A stretch of DNA of 59,279 nt from Ruminococcaceae bacterium UBA7075 (GTDB taxonomy: Bacteria > Bacillota > Clostridia > Oscillospirales > Acutalibacteraceae). The notes beneath the pieces were generated by a model. That model searched no databases. It saw only the letters and a list, made by a program, of their open reading frames with translations, and was not told the origin of the DNA. Shown here piece by piece: positions 32,880 through 41,520 of this stretch (positions are counted from its first letter, which is position 1; each line of letters opens with the position of its first letter). The DNA is taken from positions 1-59,279 of the forward strand of contig DKZL01000075.1 of NCBI GenBank assembly GCA_002493635.1, given 5' to 3'. The position numbers were made by a program, and so were the translations under genes.

Positions 32880-33740
32880 TTGTTTGGTTATTTACAGATA
32901 CAAAAAAGTGAGCTTAAGGTTTGCGAATATGACTCGTACAAAGCGATATATTGCGGCTTATGCAAACAACTTGGAAAGGACTATTCTTTTCTGACAAGAT
33001 TTATTTTAAGCTATGACTGTACCTTTTATGCTATGCTTTTAATGTCTGTCAGCCGAAGCTGCAAAGGCTTTGTTAGTAAAAGATGTATATGTAATCCTCT
33101 CAAAAAATGTAATTTTGCGCTTTGTAACTCTGATTCATACAACAAGGCGGCGGCATTTTCTGTTATTTCGGCTTATTACAAGCTCAAGGACAATATTGCC
33201 GACAGCAGACTTTTAAAAAAGCTTTTTTCCTATATATCTTTGCCTTTCTTTTCCCATTGGCGAAAAAAGGCGGTTAAAAAACGTGGATACATTGAGCTTG
33301 ACAATATTGTATCAGATATGCTTTCAATGCAGTTTGAGGATGAAGCGTCTGATGTTTCAACTATTGACACCTCTGCTCATCCGACAGCCCTTATGCTTGC
33401 AAAAATATTTGAGCGTGAGGCAGAAACTGAAATTGATAGGCGTGTTTATTACGAATTTGGGTATCATATTGGCAGATGGATTTATCTTATTGACGCTGCT
33501 GATGATTTGAACAAAGATATAAAAAATAAAAACTATAATCCATTTGTCCGTGCAAATAAAACAGATTGTAATTATATTCAATCTGTTCTAAGTCAATCGC
33601 TTGCTCGTGCATATGATGCTTATAATCTTATGAATATAATTGACTTTAAGGGTATTCTTGACAATATGTTTTTGCTTGGATTTCCAGCAATTCAGAATAA
33701 GGTAATCAGCAAACTTAAAACGGAGGTAGAGAATGAATAA
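32880..33740 (+). CDS. DUF5685 family protein
   Basis: The 286-aa protein matches the DUF5685 pattern. The N terminus is MFGYLQIQKSELKVCEYDSYKAIYCGLCKQLGKDYS, and several Cys-containing segments follow in the first third (SRSCKG, RCICNPLKKCNFALC). The C-terminal two thirds are helical, with GRWIYLIDAADDLNKDIKNKNYNPF, a DDxxxD-like acidic motif. The repeated Cys residues suggest metal binding, but no function is known. The start codon is TTG 32880, preceded by GGGAGAA. The last 8 nt overlap the J-domain gene, so the two are translationally coupled and probably work together. Confidence 0.82.
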   Translation: MFGYLQIQKSELKVCEYDSYKAIYCGLCKQLGKDYSFLTRFILSYDCTFYAMLLMSVSRSCKGFVSKRCICNPLKKCNFALCNSDSYNKAAAFSVISAYYKLKDNIADSRLLKKLFSYISLPFFSHWRKKAVKKRGYIELDNIVSDMLSMQFEDEASDVSTIDTSAHPTALMLAKIFEREAETEIDRRVYYEFGYHIGRWIYLIDAADDLNKDIKNKNYNPFVRANKTDCNYIQSVLSQSLARAYDAYNLMNIIDFKGILDNMFLLGFPAIQNKVISKLKTEVENE

Positions 33741-34341
33741 TCCTTATCAAGTTCTCGGTGTTTCTGAGAATGCTACTGATGAAGAAATTAAATCAGCATA
33801 CAGGGCTCTTGCCAAAAAATATCATCCGGATAATTATACAAACAGTCCGCTTGCCGATGTTGCCGAGCAAAAGATGAAAGAAATTAACGAGGCATATGAC
33901 ACCATCAATCAAATGCGTCAAAAGGGGAAAGGTACAGGCTCTGCTTCAAATACAAACAGTTATTACGGTAATGCTTCGGGTTCACAATTTTACAATGTTC
34001 GCATTTACATCCAAAGGAATATGATTAATCAGGCAGAGCAAATTCTTGATACAACTCCTCAGAGTAACAGAACAGCAGAGTGGCATTTTCTTAAAGGAAT
34101 GTGTGCATATAAAAAAGGCTTTAACGAGCAGGCTATGAACTACTTTACAACTGCCTGCAATATGGATCCTAACAATTCTGAGTATCGCTCGGCACTTAAT
34201 AATATGAATGTACAGCGCAACTATAATTACGGCGGATATAATCAGCCGTATGGAAATGATATGAGCGGTTCTAATTGTACTTGCTGTGATGTATGTACAG
34301 CAATGATGTGTGCCGATTGTCTTTGCAGTTGCTGCAGATAA
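33733..34341 (+). CDS. J-domain protein with TPR-like middle and Cys-rich tail
   Basis: This 202-aa protein starts with a J domain, residues 1-65 (NPYQVLGVSENATDEEIKSAYRALAKKYHPDNY), including the HPD that stimulates DnaK. It lacks the Gly/Phe and zinc-finger parts of full DnaJ. Residues 85-160 look like a TPR pair (WHFLKGMCAYKKGFNEQAMNYFTTACNMDPNN). The tail is strikingly Cys-rich (CTCCDVCTAMMCADCLCSCC, nine Cys). It is probably a specialised co-chaperone. It overlaps the DUF5685 gene by 8 nt, suggesting that protein as client or partner. Confidence 0.88.
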   Translation: MNNPYQVLGVSENATDEEIKSAYRALAKKYHPDNYTNSPLADVAEQKMKEINEAYDTINQMRQKGKGTGSASNTNSYYGNASGSQFYNVRIYIQRNMINQAEQILDTTPQSNRTAEWHFLKGMCAYKKGFNEQAMNYFTTACNMDPNNSEYRSALNNMNVQRNYNYGGYNQPYGNDMSGSNCTCCDVCTAMMCADCLCSCCR

Positions 34342-34350
34342 GGTATCAAT

Positions 34351-34908
34351 ATGAGAAATAAGGGTATAAGAAAGTCTACAATGCGTGTGGCAGTTTGCAG
34401 TGTTATCTCTGCACTCAGCCTTGTTCTTATGTTACTCACAGGCTTTGTGCCTATCGGTACTTATGCTTTTCCTTGTTTTGCCGGGATGCTGCTTGTTACA
34501 ATAGTAATTGAGTATGGGTGGAAATGGGCAGTGCTTGTTTATGCGGTTATTTCAGTCCTTTCATTGTTTTTAGTGAGTGACAAAGAAGCGGTTGTGTTTT
34601 TTATAATGCTTTTTGGCTATTATCCGATGCTAAAGAATATAATAGAAAGCAAGTTTCAGAAGAAATTTGGCAGAATAGCAGGATTTGTTTTAAAATTTTT
34701 GATTTTCAATGCGGCGGCTGTTGCGGCTTTTCTGATTACTACTTTTTTACTTGCAATTCCTGCTGATGAGTACACTCTTTTCGGATTTTATGTTCCATGG
34801 GTGTTTTTGTTAATCGGAAATATTTTCTTTGCTTTATATGATTATGCGGTTACTGTGTTTGCTGCACAATATGTTTGCAGATTAAGAGATAAAATTATCA
34901 GAAAATAG
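34351..34908 (+). CDS. Multi-pass membrane protein of unknown function
   Basis: I do not recognise this 185-aa protein. It has about five hydrophobic helices, starting VCSVISALSLVLMLLTGFVPIGTYAFPCFAGMLLV and ending in an Arg/Lys-rich tail. The general look resembles small substrate-binding (S) components of ECF transporters or related families, but no diagnostic motif is visible. It lies 9 nt after the J-domain gene on the same strand and probably belongs to that operon. Confidence 0.75.
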   Translation: MRNKGIRKSTMRVAVCSVISALSLVLMLLTGFVPIGTYAFPCFAGMLLVTIVIEYGWKWAVLVYAVISVLSLFLVSDKEAVVFFIMLFGYYPMLKNIIESKFQKKFGRIAGFVLKFLIFNAAAVAAFLITTFLLAIPADEYTLFGFYVPWVFLLIGNIFFALYDYAVTVFAAQYVCRLRDKIIRK

Positions 34909-34953
34909 TACAATTTTGAGTTTAAAGTTTTGAAGTTAAAAGGGATGAGTCTT

Positions 34954-37335
34954 ATGAAACAAAAACTGTTTGTCAGAATAGTTTGTATAGTACTTGTTTT
35001 GTTCCTTGTTGGTTCGATAACTGCTGTTGCAATTACATCAATGAATGCCGGAGCAATATCTTCTGGCGGATACGGTTATATTAGCGACAGCTATGTTAAT
35101 CTTCGCAACGGTGCGGGTACAAGCTATTCAGTTGTTACTACAATGAATAAGAATACCGCTTTTACTTTTATGGATTCTAAGACCTATAACAGTAATTGGT
35201 ATAAAATTAAACTGCTTTCAAATTCTAAAACAGGTTATGTTCATAAAGATTACGCTAAGAGCGCTTCCTCTGATACGGGTTATGTTAATTCAACAGAGGT
35301 AAATCTCAGAAGCGGAGCAGGCACAAATTATTCTATTGTTACTACAATGAGTAAAAACACAAAGTTTACATATATCACTACAGATGTTATTAACAGTAAT
35401 TGGTATTACATAATTACAAATAACGGTAAAGTAGGATATATCTATAAAACATATGCAACAAAGGATAGTTCAGGTAATCAAAACAACAATAATAACAATA
35501 ATTCATCAAACAATAATTCGTCAGAAACTGTTACGGGATATGTAAATGCCAGTGATGTTAATCTTCGCGGTGGTGCCGGTACAAACTATTCGGTTGTCAC
35601 TACTATGAGCAAGAACACGAAGTTTTCATTTATCAGTACAAAATTGTATAACAGTGATTGGTATAATATTAAGCTCAGTAATGGCAAAAGCGGATATATT
35701 TTCAGTACATATGCTACAAAAGATGATACAACACCTTCAAACGGAAACGGTAATAACGGGTCAAATACAAGCGGCAATCTAAAATTGTCGTCTTCAAGCG
35801 AGACTCTTTATGTTAACAATCAATATGTTCTTTATGCGACAGGTGTAAGCTCAGTGTCGTGGAGCAGTTCAAATTCTTCCGTTGCAACGGTAAATTCAAA
35901 CGGTGTTGTGACAGCTAAAAAGTCAGGTACTGCAAATATTACTGCAAAGTCGGGTAAAAACTCGGTAACCTGTAAAATCACAGTTAAAAACGGAACAAGC
36001 GTTAATATTTCAAATACAAGCATTTCTAATTTCAGAAGAACAAAATCGCTTTTGCTGAAATCATCAACGAGCGGTGTAAAATGGAAATCATCAAACGAAT
36101 CAATAGCTAAAGTGAACGATGGCGTGGTTGACTCAACAAGCAAGTCGGGATATGTTACAATCACTGCTTATACATCATCGGGTGCTGCAACCTGTCTTAT
36201 TGAGGTTATCCCGAGTGATAATGTAAGATTTACATATGCTTCTCCAAATTCAGCGGCGCTGAATTCAACTGTAACCTTTAAAGCAATTACAGATACTAAC
36301 CGTGTAGATGTCCGTTTTGTGGTATCAAACGGTTCAACTTCGTATACAGTCAATGCTTCAAGCAAAACTAAGGACGGTAATGACTATATCTGGACAGGCT
36401 CTAAGAAACTTACAAAATCAGGCAAATGGTCAGTAAAAGCATACGCAAGATATGTAGAATCAAGTGCATCTGACTATCGCACAACGGCTGTTGGAGGTGA
36501 AGCAGAGGTTTATGTTTCAACTGCCACAGACAATTCCACAACTGTTTGTTCTGAGCGCCGTGCCAGCGATAATCTTATCAACTTAATTGCAAATTATGAG
36601 GGATTTTTGCCTGAACTGACCCCTGATTCTATAACGTCAGACCCAACTCTTGGCTACGGTAAGGTAATTAATACTGGTGAGCATTTCTATAATAATCTTA
36701 CAAAAAATGAGGCTTATGCTTATCTTGTTAAAACTGTAAACAGCGGTGGTTATACAACCAGAACAAACAAATTCCTTCTTGATAACAATGTAAAATTTAA
36801 TCAGCAGCAGTTTGATGCTTTGGTTTCATTTGCATATAATGTCGGTGCAAGTGCAATTTACAATGATTCTGATTTGCAGTCCGTGTTGCTCAATACAGGA
36901 AGTTCGTCATCTATAAAGTCAGGAGCAAGCGGATATGTCAATGCAACGGATGTAAACTTGAGAAGCGGTCCGGGAACTGGAAATTCCGTTATTACCTCTA
37001 TGGACTATAATACAAAATTTACATTTGTTGACGGAAAGCTATATAATTCAAATTGGTATAAAATAAAGCTTACTAACGGTAAAACAGGCTATATTTACGC
37101 TTCCTATGCATCATTATCAGGAACAGAAAGAGATTTGAATAAAGTCAATAAGCAGGCATTTATTAACAATTTCCTTGCTTACCATCACGCAGCGGGTTCT
37201 TGCTATTGGGGGCTTTTATACAGAAGAATTGACGAGGCAGAAATCTTTTTCTATGGCGATTATACCCGTGACGGTTCGTATAACAAAAAGAATTTCTCAT
37301 ACACTTGCTCTAGCAATAGAAATATAAGTATATAA
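34954..37335 (+). CDS. Secreted GH24-type lysozyme with SH3b and Big2 domains
   Basis: This 793-aa peptidoglycan hydrolase has an N-terminal signal segment (VRIVCIVLVLFLVGSITAVAI). Three SH3b domains follow (GYGYISDSYVNLRNGAGT, GYVNSTEVNLRSGAGTNY, GYVNASDVNLRGGAGTNY). Two Big2-like domains come next (SVSWSSSNSSVATVNSNGVVTA and a second). The lysozyme domain is near residues 540-650: LINLIANYEGFLPEL with the catalytic Glu, LGYGKVI, FNQQQFDALVSFAYNVG. A fourth SH3b domain and a short tail end it. The repeats are diverged, not recent duplicates. I start at ATG 34954 after AAAGGGATGAG. GH24 enzymes are often phage-derived, but no phage genes surround it, so it looks like a resident wall-remodelling enzyme. 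Confidence 0.9.
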   Translation: MKQKLFVRIVCIVLVLFLVGSITAVAITSMNAGAISSGGYGYISDSYVNLRNGAGTSYSVVTTMNKNTAFTFMDSKTYNSNWYKIKLLSNSKTGYVHKDYAKSASSDTGYVNSTEVNLRSGAGTNYSIVTTMSKNTKFTYITTDVINSNWYYIITNNGKVGYIYKTYATKDSSGNQNNNNNNNSSNNNSSETVTGYVNASDVNLRGGAGTNYSVVTTMSKNTKFSFISTKLYNSDWYNIKLSNGKSGYIFSTYATKDDTTPSNGNGNNGSNTSGNLKLSSSSETLYVNNQYVLYATGVSSVSWSSSNSSVATVNSNGVVTAKKSGTANITAKSGKNSVTCKITVKNGTSVNISNTSISNFRRTKSLLLKSSTSGVKWKSSNESIAKVNDGVVDSTSKSGYVTITAYTSSGAATCLIEVIPSDNVRFTYASPNSAALNSTVTFKAITDTNRVDVRFVVSNGSTSYTVNASSKTKDGNDYIWTGSKKLTKSGKWSVKAYARYVESSASDYRTTAVGGEAEVYVSTATDNSTTVCSERRASDNLINLIANYEGFLPELTPDSITSDPTLGYGKVINTGEHFYNNLTKNEAYAYLVKTVNSGGYTTRTNKFLLDNNVKFNQQQFDALVSFAYNVGASAIYNDSDLQSVLLNTGSSSSIKSGASGYVNATDVNLRSGPGTGNSVITSMDYNTKFTFVDGKLYNSNWYKIKLTNGKTGYIYASYASLSGTERDLNKVNKQAFINNFLAYHHAAGSCYWGLLYRRIDEAEIFFYGDYTRDGSYNKKNFSYTCSSNRNISI

Positions 37336-37340
37336 TAATG

Positions 37341-37373
37341 GCATCTGTGGGCATTATGCCCACGGGTGCTTTT
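37341..37373 (+). terminator. Terminator after the lysozyme gene
   Basis: GCATCT-GTGGGCA pairs with TGCCCAC-GGGTGC around loop TTA (13 bp with G-U pairs), followed by TTTT. It lies directly before the proC ribosome binding site. Confidence 0.75.
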
Positions 37374-37389
37374 AAGAAAAGAGGATTTT

Positions 37390-38190
37390 ATGAAAAAAAT
37401 AGGATTTATCGGGGCCGGAAATATGGCAACAGCAATTATCAAGGGAATTATGGCTCAGAATAATAACAATGCTGATTTTATCAATGTTTTTGATGTTAGC
37501 GTTGAGAAATGTGAGTTTATGCAATCTCTGGGTGTTAATGTTTTCAAATCTGGCAGTGAGGTTGCCGAAAACAGTGATATAATTGTTCTTGCCGTAAAAC
37601 CTCAGAATTATGCAGAGGTGCTTGAACAGCTGAGTGCATCTGTTGATGAGAGCAAAACTTTTGTTTCAATAGCAGCAGGAATTTCCATTGCATATGTTCA
37701 GAATGCACTCAAATGTAAATGTCCTGTTGTTCGTGTAATGCCAAACACACCTTTGCTTCTAAAAAAAGGTGCGTCGGCACTTTGTCCATCTGAAAATATC
37801 AGCGAAGAGGATAATAAAATAGTTTATAATATGTTTGCAGGCAGCGGTGTATGTGAATATATTACTGAAGAGCATATGAACGAAATTATTTCTGTCAACG
37901 GCTCAAGCCCTGCGTACATATATCTTTTTGCAAAAGCTATGGCTGATTATGCACAGGCTCACGGCATTCAATATGACAGAGCAATGAATCTGATTTGTGC
38001 TACACTTGAAGGTTCTGCTGCAATGCTCAGAGAAAGCGGTGACAGTGCTGATGTGCTTATTGATAAGGTAAGCTCAAAGGGCGGTACAACTATCGCAGCA
38101 CTTGACAAGCTAAGAGAATATAATTTTTACGAAGTTGTCCAGGATGCTATGGATGCGTGTACAAAGCGTGCAGAGGAGCTTGGAAAATAA
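37390..38190 (+). CDS. proC: Pyrroline-5-carboxylate reductase
   Basis: ProC reduces 1-pyrroline-5-carboxylate to proline with NAD(P)H, the last step of proline synthesis. The 266-aa length is normal. Its motifs are KKIGFIGAGNMATAIIKGI (dinucleotide binding, residues 2-20), VLAVKPQNY, VRVMPNTPLLLKKGASALCP and, in the C-terminal helical domain, NGSSPAYIYLFAKAMADY and DKVSSKGGTTIAALDKLRE. ATG 37390 follows AGAGGATTT; the frame from 37366 starts in the terminator. The other proline genes are not in the window. Confidence 0.96.
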   Translation: MKKIGFIGAGNMATAIIKGIMAQNNNNADFINVFDVSVEKCEFMQSLGVNVFKSGSEVAENSDIIVLAVKPQNYAEVLEQLSASVDESKTFVSIAAGISIAYVQNALKCKCPVVRVMPNTPLLLKKGASALCPSENISEEDNKIVYNMFAGSGVCEYITEEHMNEIISVNGSSPAYIYLFAKAMADYAQAHGIQYDRAMNLICATLEGSAAMLRESGDSADVLIDKVSSKGGTTIAALDKLREYNFYEVVQDAMDACTKRAEELGK

Positions 38191-38270
38191 TCATAATTTA
38201 ATAACATTCCTCATATTAATTAATGTTAATGTTTGTCCTGTTGACAACTGAATTTGAAAGGAATGTTTTT

Positions 38271-38942
38271 ATGAAAGGTGTAGTTTTTTCATTCAAGGGT
38301 TCGTCATTTGTTCGTCCGCATTTTAGAGGATTAAGCAAATCTGATATAAAGTACTTTTGCAAGCGATATTTAAAGCATTGTGCTTTTGTTTTGCTTTTGC
38401 TTGTCGGACTTGCTGTTGGTGCTGTATTTGCCGGAAAAGCTGATGAACAGCTGATGAACTCACTTGATTTTTTGTTTACTACTAATATTTCTGCTCGTCT
38501 TGAGCAGGATGTATTCGGCACTTTTTGTGCCTGTTTTGCTTCTGATTTCGTATTTTTCTTTACAATTTTCTTGCTCGGTATGGCACCTTGGGGAATCCCT
38601 GTGATACCTTTTGTAATTCTGTTCAAAGGATTCGGCATTGGTATTACAGCAGGGTACCTTGTTTCACTCCATTCACTTGCGGGAGTTGGTTTTTATTTGC
38701 TGATTATTTTACCGGGAACATTTCTGTTTTGTTTTGCACTTGTTTTGCTGTCTGTAAATTCAATTTATTTTTCAGCAAAAATATTCAGACAAGTAATAGG
38801 CAAGGCAAAACAAAATACTGTTTTGAGCGAGTCATTAAAAAAATATATGTCACAAGCTATGACTGTGCTTATAATGACATTTTGTGCGGCTATACTCGAT
38901 ACGGTACTGTGGCTTATGTTTTCAGGAGCTTTCAAATTCTAA
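38271..38942 (+). CDS. SpoIIM-like membrane protein
   Basis: The 223-aa protein has an N-terminal soluble part followed by about five membrane spans. FLLGMAPWGIPVIPFVILFKGFGIGITAGYLVSLHSLAGVGFYLLIILPGTFLFCFALVLLSVNS resembles the SpoIIM/DUF95 family. SpoIIM is part of the sporulation engulfment complex, but many relatives have no link to spores. ATG 38271 follows GAAAGGA; the longer frame from 38223 is unsupported. It heads a four-gene run (38271-41124) of membrane proteins with short gaps or overlaps. Confidence 0.72.
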   Translation: MKGVVFSFKGSSFVRPHFRGLSKSDIKYFCKRYLKHCAFVLLLLVGLAVGAVFAGKADEQLMNSLDFLFTTNISARLEQDVFGTFCACFASDFVFFFTIFLLGMAPWGIPVIPFVILFKGFGIGITAGYLVSLHSLAGVGFYLLIILPGTFLFCFALVLLSVNSIYFSAKIFRQVIGKAKQNTVLSESLKKYMSQAMTVLIMTFCAAILDTVLWLMFSGAFKF

Positions 38943-38957
38943 CTACGGAGGCTGTTT

Positions 38958-39911
38958 ATGTCTGCTGAAAAAAATAGCATAGCATTGTCTGATTTTTTTA
39001 CAAGATTTTTTCATAACCTTCCTAAGCTTCTGCTTACAAATCTCTTATTTGCGGTTCCTTTTGCAGTTTTTATCGGAATTTTCTATTTAATTCAGACTTA
39101 TATATTCAAATCAAGCTTTGTTTTGTTTATTGCGGTTATTCCGCTTTTTCCGTTTTATGCCGGTGTTACGCAGGTGACTGCACATTTGGCAAGAGAAGAA
39201 GAGAATGTTGATGTTTTCCACAATTTTGTATCTGGTGTAAAGGATAATTTTCTGCGTTTTATTGTTCACGGTATTGTAGCATTTGCGGCAATCGTATTCA
39301 GCTATTTTTCAATTAAGTTGTATATATCATTAGCAAGTACAATAAGCGGATTTTTTTATGTTTTGCTTGCAATAAGCGTTGTTATTGCAGTAATTTTTTT
39401 GTTTGCGTTTTTCTATTTGCCTTCAATGACAGTTACATTTGACCTTTCTATGAAAAATTTATACAAGAATAGTATGCTGATGACATTCGGCGAGCTGAAA
39501 CATAATTTTATTGCAGTGTTTGGCCTTTTTGTTCTTGCACTGTTTTGTGCAACAGCTTTGTTTTGCTGTGGTGACGGAATTGCTTTGGTTATTGTAACTG
39601 CAATACTCTGTTTATTTATTGTTCCGTCAATTATGTCATACATAATAAATTGCGCTGTTTATAAGAATATGTATTCAATGATTACAGGAAGTAAAAATAA
39701 AACGGAAGAAATTGACCGTAAGCTTGAAAATCGTCGTAAAGGTCAGCTTTTTGATGATGAGCCTGAAAAGTCCTTTGTCCCTGATGATTTCAACGACCTT
39801 GAAATAGATAGTTCAAAGGACGGCGATGAGTATATATTTTATAACGGAAAAATGGTAAAGCGCAGTGTACTTATTAAACAAAAGCAACAATCGAAGGGGG
39901 ACAGGCAATGA
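38958..39911 (+). CDS. Multi-pass membrane protein, faintly DUF624-like
   Basis: The 317-aa protein has about six hydrophobic helices in residues 20-240. The N-terminal arrangement FFTRFFHNLPKLLLTNLLFAVPFAVFIGIFYLI, with VFHNFVSGVKDNFLRFIVHG afterwards, is reminiscent of DUF624/YesL proteins. I cannot confirm the family. The C-terminal 80 residues are charged and cytoplasmic in type (EEIDRKLENRRKGQLFDDEPEKSF). It overlaps the next gene by 4 nt (ATGA), so the two are coupled. Confidence 0.7.
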   Translation: MSAEKNSIALSDFFTRFFHNLPKLLLTNLLFAVPFAVFIGIFYLIQTYIFKSSFVLFIAVIPLFPFYAGVTQVTAHLAREEENVDVFHNFVSGVKDNFLRFIVHGIVAFAAIVFSYFSIKLYISLASTISGFFYVLLAISVVIAVIFLFAFFYLPSMTVTFDLSMKNLYKNSMLMTFGELKHNFIAVFGLFVLALFCATALFCCGDGIALVIVTAILCLFIVPSIMSYIINCAVYKNMYSMITGSKNKTEEIDRKLENRRKGQLFDDEPEKSFVPDDFNDLEIDSSKDGDEYIFYNGKMVKRSVLIKQKQQSKGDRQ

Positions 39912-40609
39912 CAGGAAGACATTTTTCTGAAGACAGAAAAAAAGGCTCAGGTAAATTGGCAATAATCATTATTTCAATATTAGCTGTTGTTGTGATTATT
40001 GTTATAGCAGTAATTTTGTTAATTCCCTCCTGCGGCAACGCAATAAAAAATATTCCGTTTGCAACTCATCCTTCAATTACGGAACGCACGCAGACAACGA
40101 CACAAATTATGGCTTCTGAACAGGCTTCAACTGAAAAAACTGAAGATACAGTTGATAATGAGAAGGAAACATCATCAAAGAATTCCGATAATGAAAGCAA
40201 TAAAGCTGAATCCGATAATAAAAAGGCTTCTGAGGAGGGAATCCCTATGCAATCCTCTGACACGGAATCTGTTGTGGTTCCGGGAAACCTCGACAACGCA
40301 ACATATTTCAATGCTTCATTCATTCCCTACAAAGCTATTGACAGTGCAACAGACGAAGAATGTTCATTAAAAGAAGTTTTCGGCAGTTCCTACGGAGGCG
40401 GCAGTGTAACCTTTAACAACGACGGCAACTTTTCGGATAGTCTGACAACTTCATCATCTGATAGGGGTTCGTATGCTGTTGTTGATAATAAACTGATTGC
40501 AACATATTCTAATGACAAAAATATGGATGTATCTGTATCGTCATGGAACGGTGACGCTCCGGCAGAGATTGTTATTAATTATGGTGGATATTATGTTTAT
40601 CTTAACTAA
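39908..40609 (+). CDS. Single-pass membrane protein with extracellular beta domain (paralogue A)
   Basis: This 233-aa protein of unknown function has a short basic cytoplasmic start. One membrane span follows (LAIIIISILAVVVIIVIAVILLIPSC, residues 17-42), then a Ser/Glu/Lys-rich low-complexity stalk (about 55-120). The C-terminal domain of about 100 residues contains GGSVTFNNDGNFSDSL, DRGSYAVVDNKLIATY and INYGGYYVYL. That domain matches the pattern of the next gene's product (G-x-x-x-D-x-x-F-S, D-x-G-x-Y-x-V-x-D-N, V-N-Y-x-x-Y). The two appear to be tandem paralogues of a lipocalin-like small beta fold. Confidence 0.75.
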   Translation: MTGRHFSEDRKKGSGKLAIIIISILAVVVIIVIAVILLIPSCGNAIKNIPFATHPSITERTQTTTQIMASEQASTEKTEDTVDNEKETSSKNSDNESNKAESDNKKASEEGIPMQSSDTESVVVPGNLDNATYFNASFIPYKAIDSATDEECSLKEVFGSSYGGGSVTFNNDGNFSDSLTTSSSDRGSYAVVDNKLIATYSNDKNMDVSVSSWNGDAPAEIVINYGGYYVYLN

Positions 40610-40620
40610 CAGGTGACAAA

Positions 40621-41124
40621 ATGAGTAAGCAGTCTAAATCTAAAAAGAAAAGTAAAGATAAAGTTTTGGCAAAAAAGTCATATAATAAATTAATAATCAT
40701 TATTCCTGTTGCTCTGATTCTAATAGTTGTCGGAATTAGTATTGCTGTTGTTATTTTGAATACAAATTCAGAAACGGCAAAAATCAAAAATGAATTATGC
40801 AAAAATTACTGGACCCCTGTTTCGGCAAAAAATGCGAGCAAGGACGAGGTCGAAATGGCGCAGATTTACAATACTGAATATTCGTCTTATAAAGGTTCAC
40901 TTGAGTATCGTGATGATGATACCTTCAGTTTCTGGATGAGTCCCGGCTCACCCGATGACGGTACGCATTCAGGCAGATATGAGGTTGCTGACAACAGTAC
41001 AGTAAATATGTATTTTGATGATGGAACAAATACCAATTTTGGCGTAAAGTATGTGGACGGTAAAGTTCTTGCTGTTGAGGTTAATTATGACAATTATAAA
41101 ATTACCTTTGGTTCTGCTGAATAA
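40621..41124 (+). CDS. Single-pass membrane protein with extracellular beta domain (paralogue B)
   Basis: The 167-aa protein has a Lys-rich start (KQSKSKKKSKDKV), one membrane span (LIIIIPVALILIVVGISIAVVIL, residues 22-44) and a C-terminal beta-rich domain. The domain contains KGSLEYRDDDTFSFWM, HSGRYEVADNSTVNMYF and AVEVNYDNYKITF, parallel in order and spacing to the preceding gene's domain. It lacks the long stalk. It is 11 nt behind its paralogue and ends the operon at the terminator 41143-41177. No function is recognised. Confidence 0.75.
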   Translation: MSKQSKSKKKSKDKVLAKKSYNKLIIIIPVALILIVVGISIAVVILNTNSETAKIKNELCKNYWTPVSAKNASKDEVEMAQIYNTEYSSYKGSLEYRDDDTFSFWMSPGSPDDGTHSGRYEVADNSTVNMYFDDGTNTNFGVKYVDGKVLAVEVNYDNYKITFGSAE

Positions 41125-41142
41125 AATAATTATATATTGAAA

Positions 41143-41177
41143 AGGTGTATTGCCGTATGGCAATACACTTGCTTTTT
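41143..41177 (+). terminator. Terminator of the SpoIIM-like operon
   Basis: GTGTATTGCC (41145-41154) and GGCAATACAC (41159-41168) pair perfectly around GTAT, followed by TTGCTTTTTATT. The tail overlaps the -35 of the next promoter. Confidence 0.8.
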
Positions 41178-41197
41178 ATTAGTATATATACTATAAT
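41169..41197 (+). promoter_or_regulatory. Promoter for the PqqD-like/S26 pair
   Basis: TTGCTT (41169-41174), a 17-nt spacer and TATAAT (41192-41197). The -35 lies in the T-rich tail of the preceding terminator. The leader is about 55 nt. Confidence 0.65.
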
Positions 41198-41256
41198 ATT
41201 TATATATTATTCAAGGAAATTACATAATTATTATTCAAAAAATGACAGGTGATTAA

Positions 41257-41520
41257 ATGAAAATAAAGGATGATTTTATTCTTCGTAAGGTTGCGGATAC
41301 TTATGTTGTGGTACCGGTAAACAGTATGACTCTTGATTTCAACGGTATTATCAACCTGAACGAGACAGGAGCGTTCCTTTTTGAGCTTTTGCAGAATGGT
41401 GCAACTAAGGACGAATTATTGATTAGATTACTTGAGGAATATGATGTTTCAAAGCAAAAGGCATCATCAGATATTGATATATTTATCGAAAAGGTAAAGG
41501 AAGCTGATATTCTTGAATAA
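41257..41520 (+). CDS. PqqD-like protein (RiPP recognition element fold)
   Basis: The 87-aa protein fits the PqqD family. It begins KDDFILRKVADTYVVVP, then DFNGIINLNETGAFLFELLQNGATKDELLIRLLEEYDVSKQKASSDIDIFIEKVKEADIL, the winged-helix part with the L-N-E-x-G-A-F-L signature. PqqD-type domains bind leader peptides of ribosomally made peptides and present them to radical SAM or other enzymes. GGTGATTA precedes the ATG, and the unit has its own promoter. It overlaps the S26 peptidase start by 8 nt. No radical SAM enzyme or clear precursor peptide lies nearby in the window. Confidence 0.85.
   Translation: MKIKDDFILRKVADTYVVVPVNSMTLDFNGIINLNETGAFLFELLQNGATKDELLIRLLEEYDVSKQKASSDIDIFIEKVKEADILE

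Noticed and set aside
35070..35740. Tandem SH3b-encoding segments as a DNA repeat array
   Set aside because: The repeats are conserved at protein level but diverged in DNA, so they are domain repeats.
36550..36900. GH24 lysozyme as sign of a prophage
   Set aside because: No integrase, capsid, tail or holin genes nearby; the protein has a signal segment and SH3b/Big2 modules typical of resident cell-wall enzymes.
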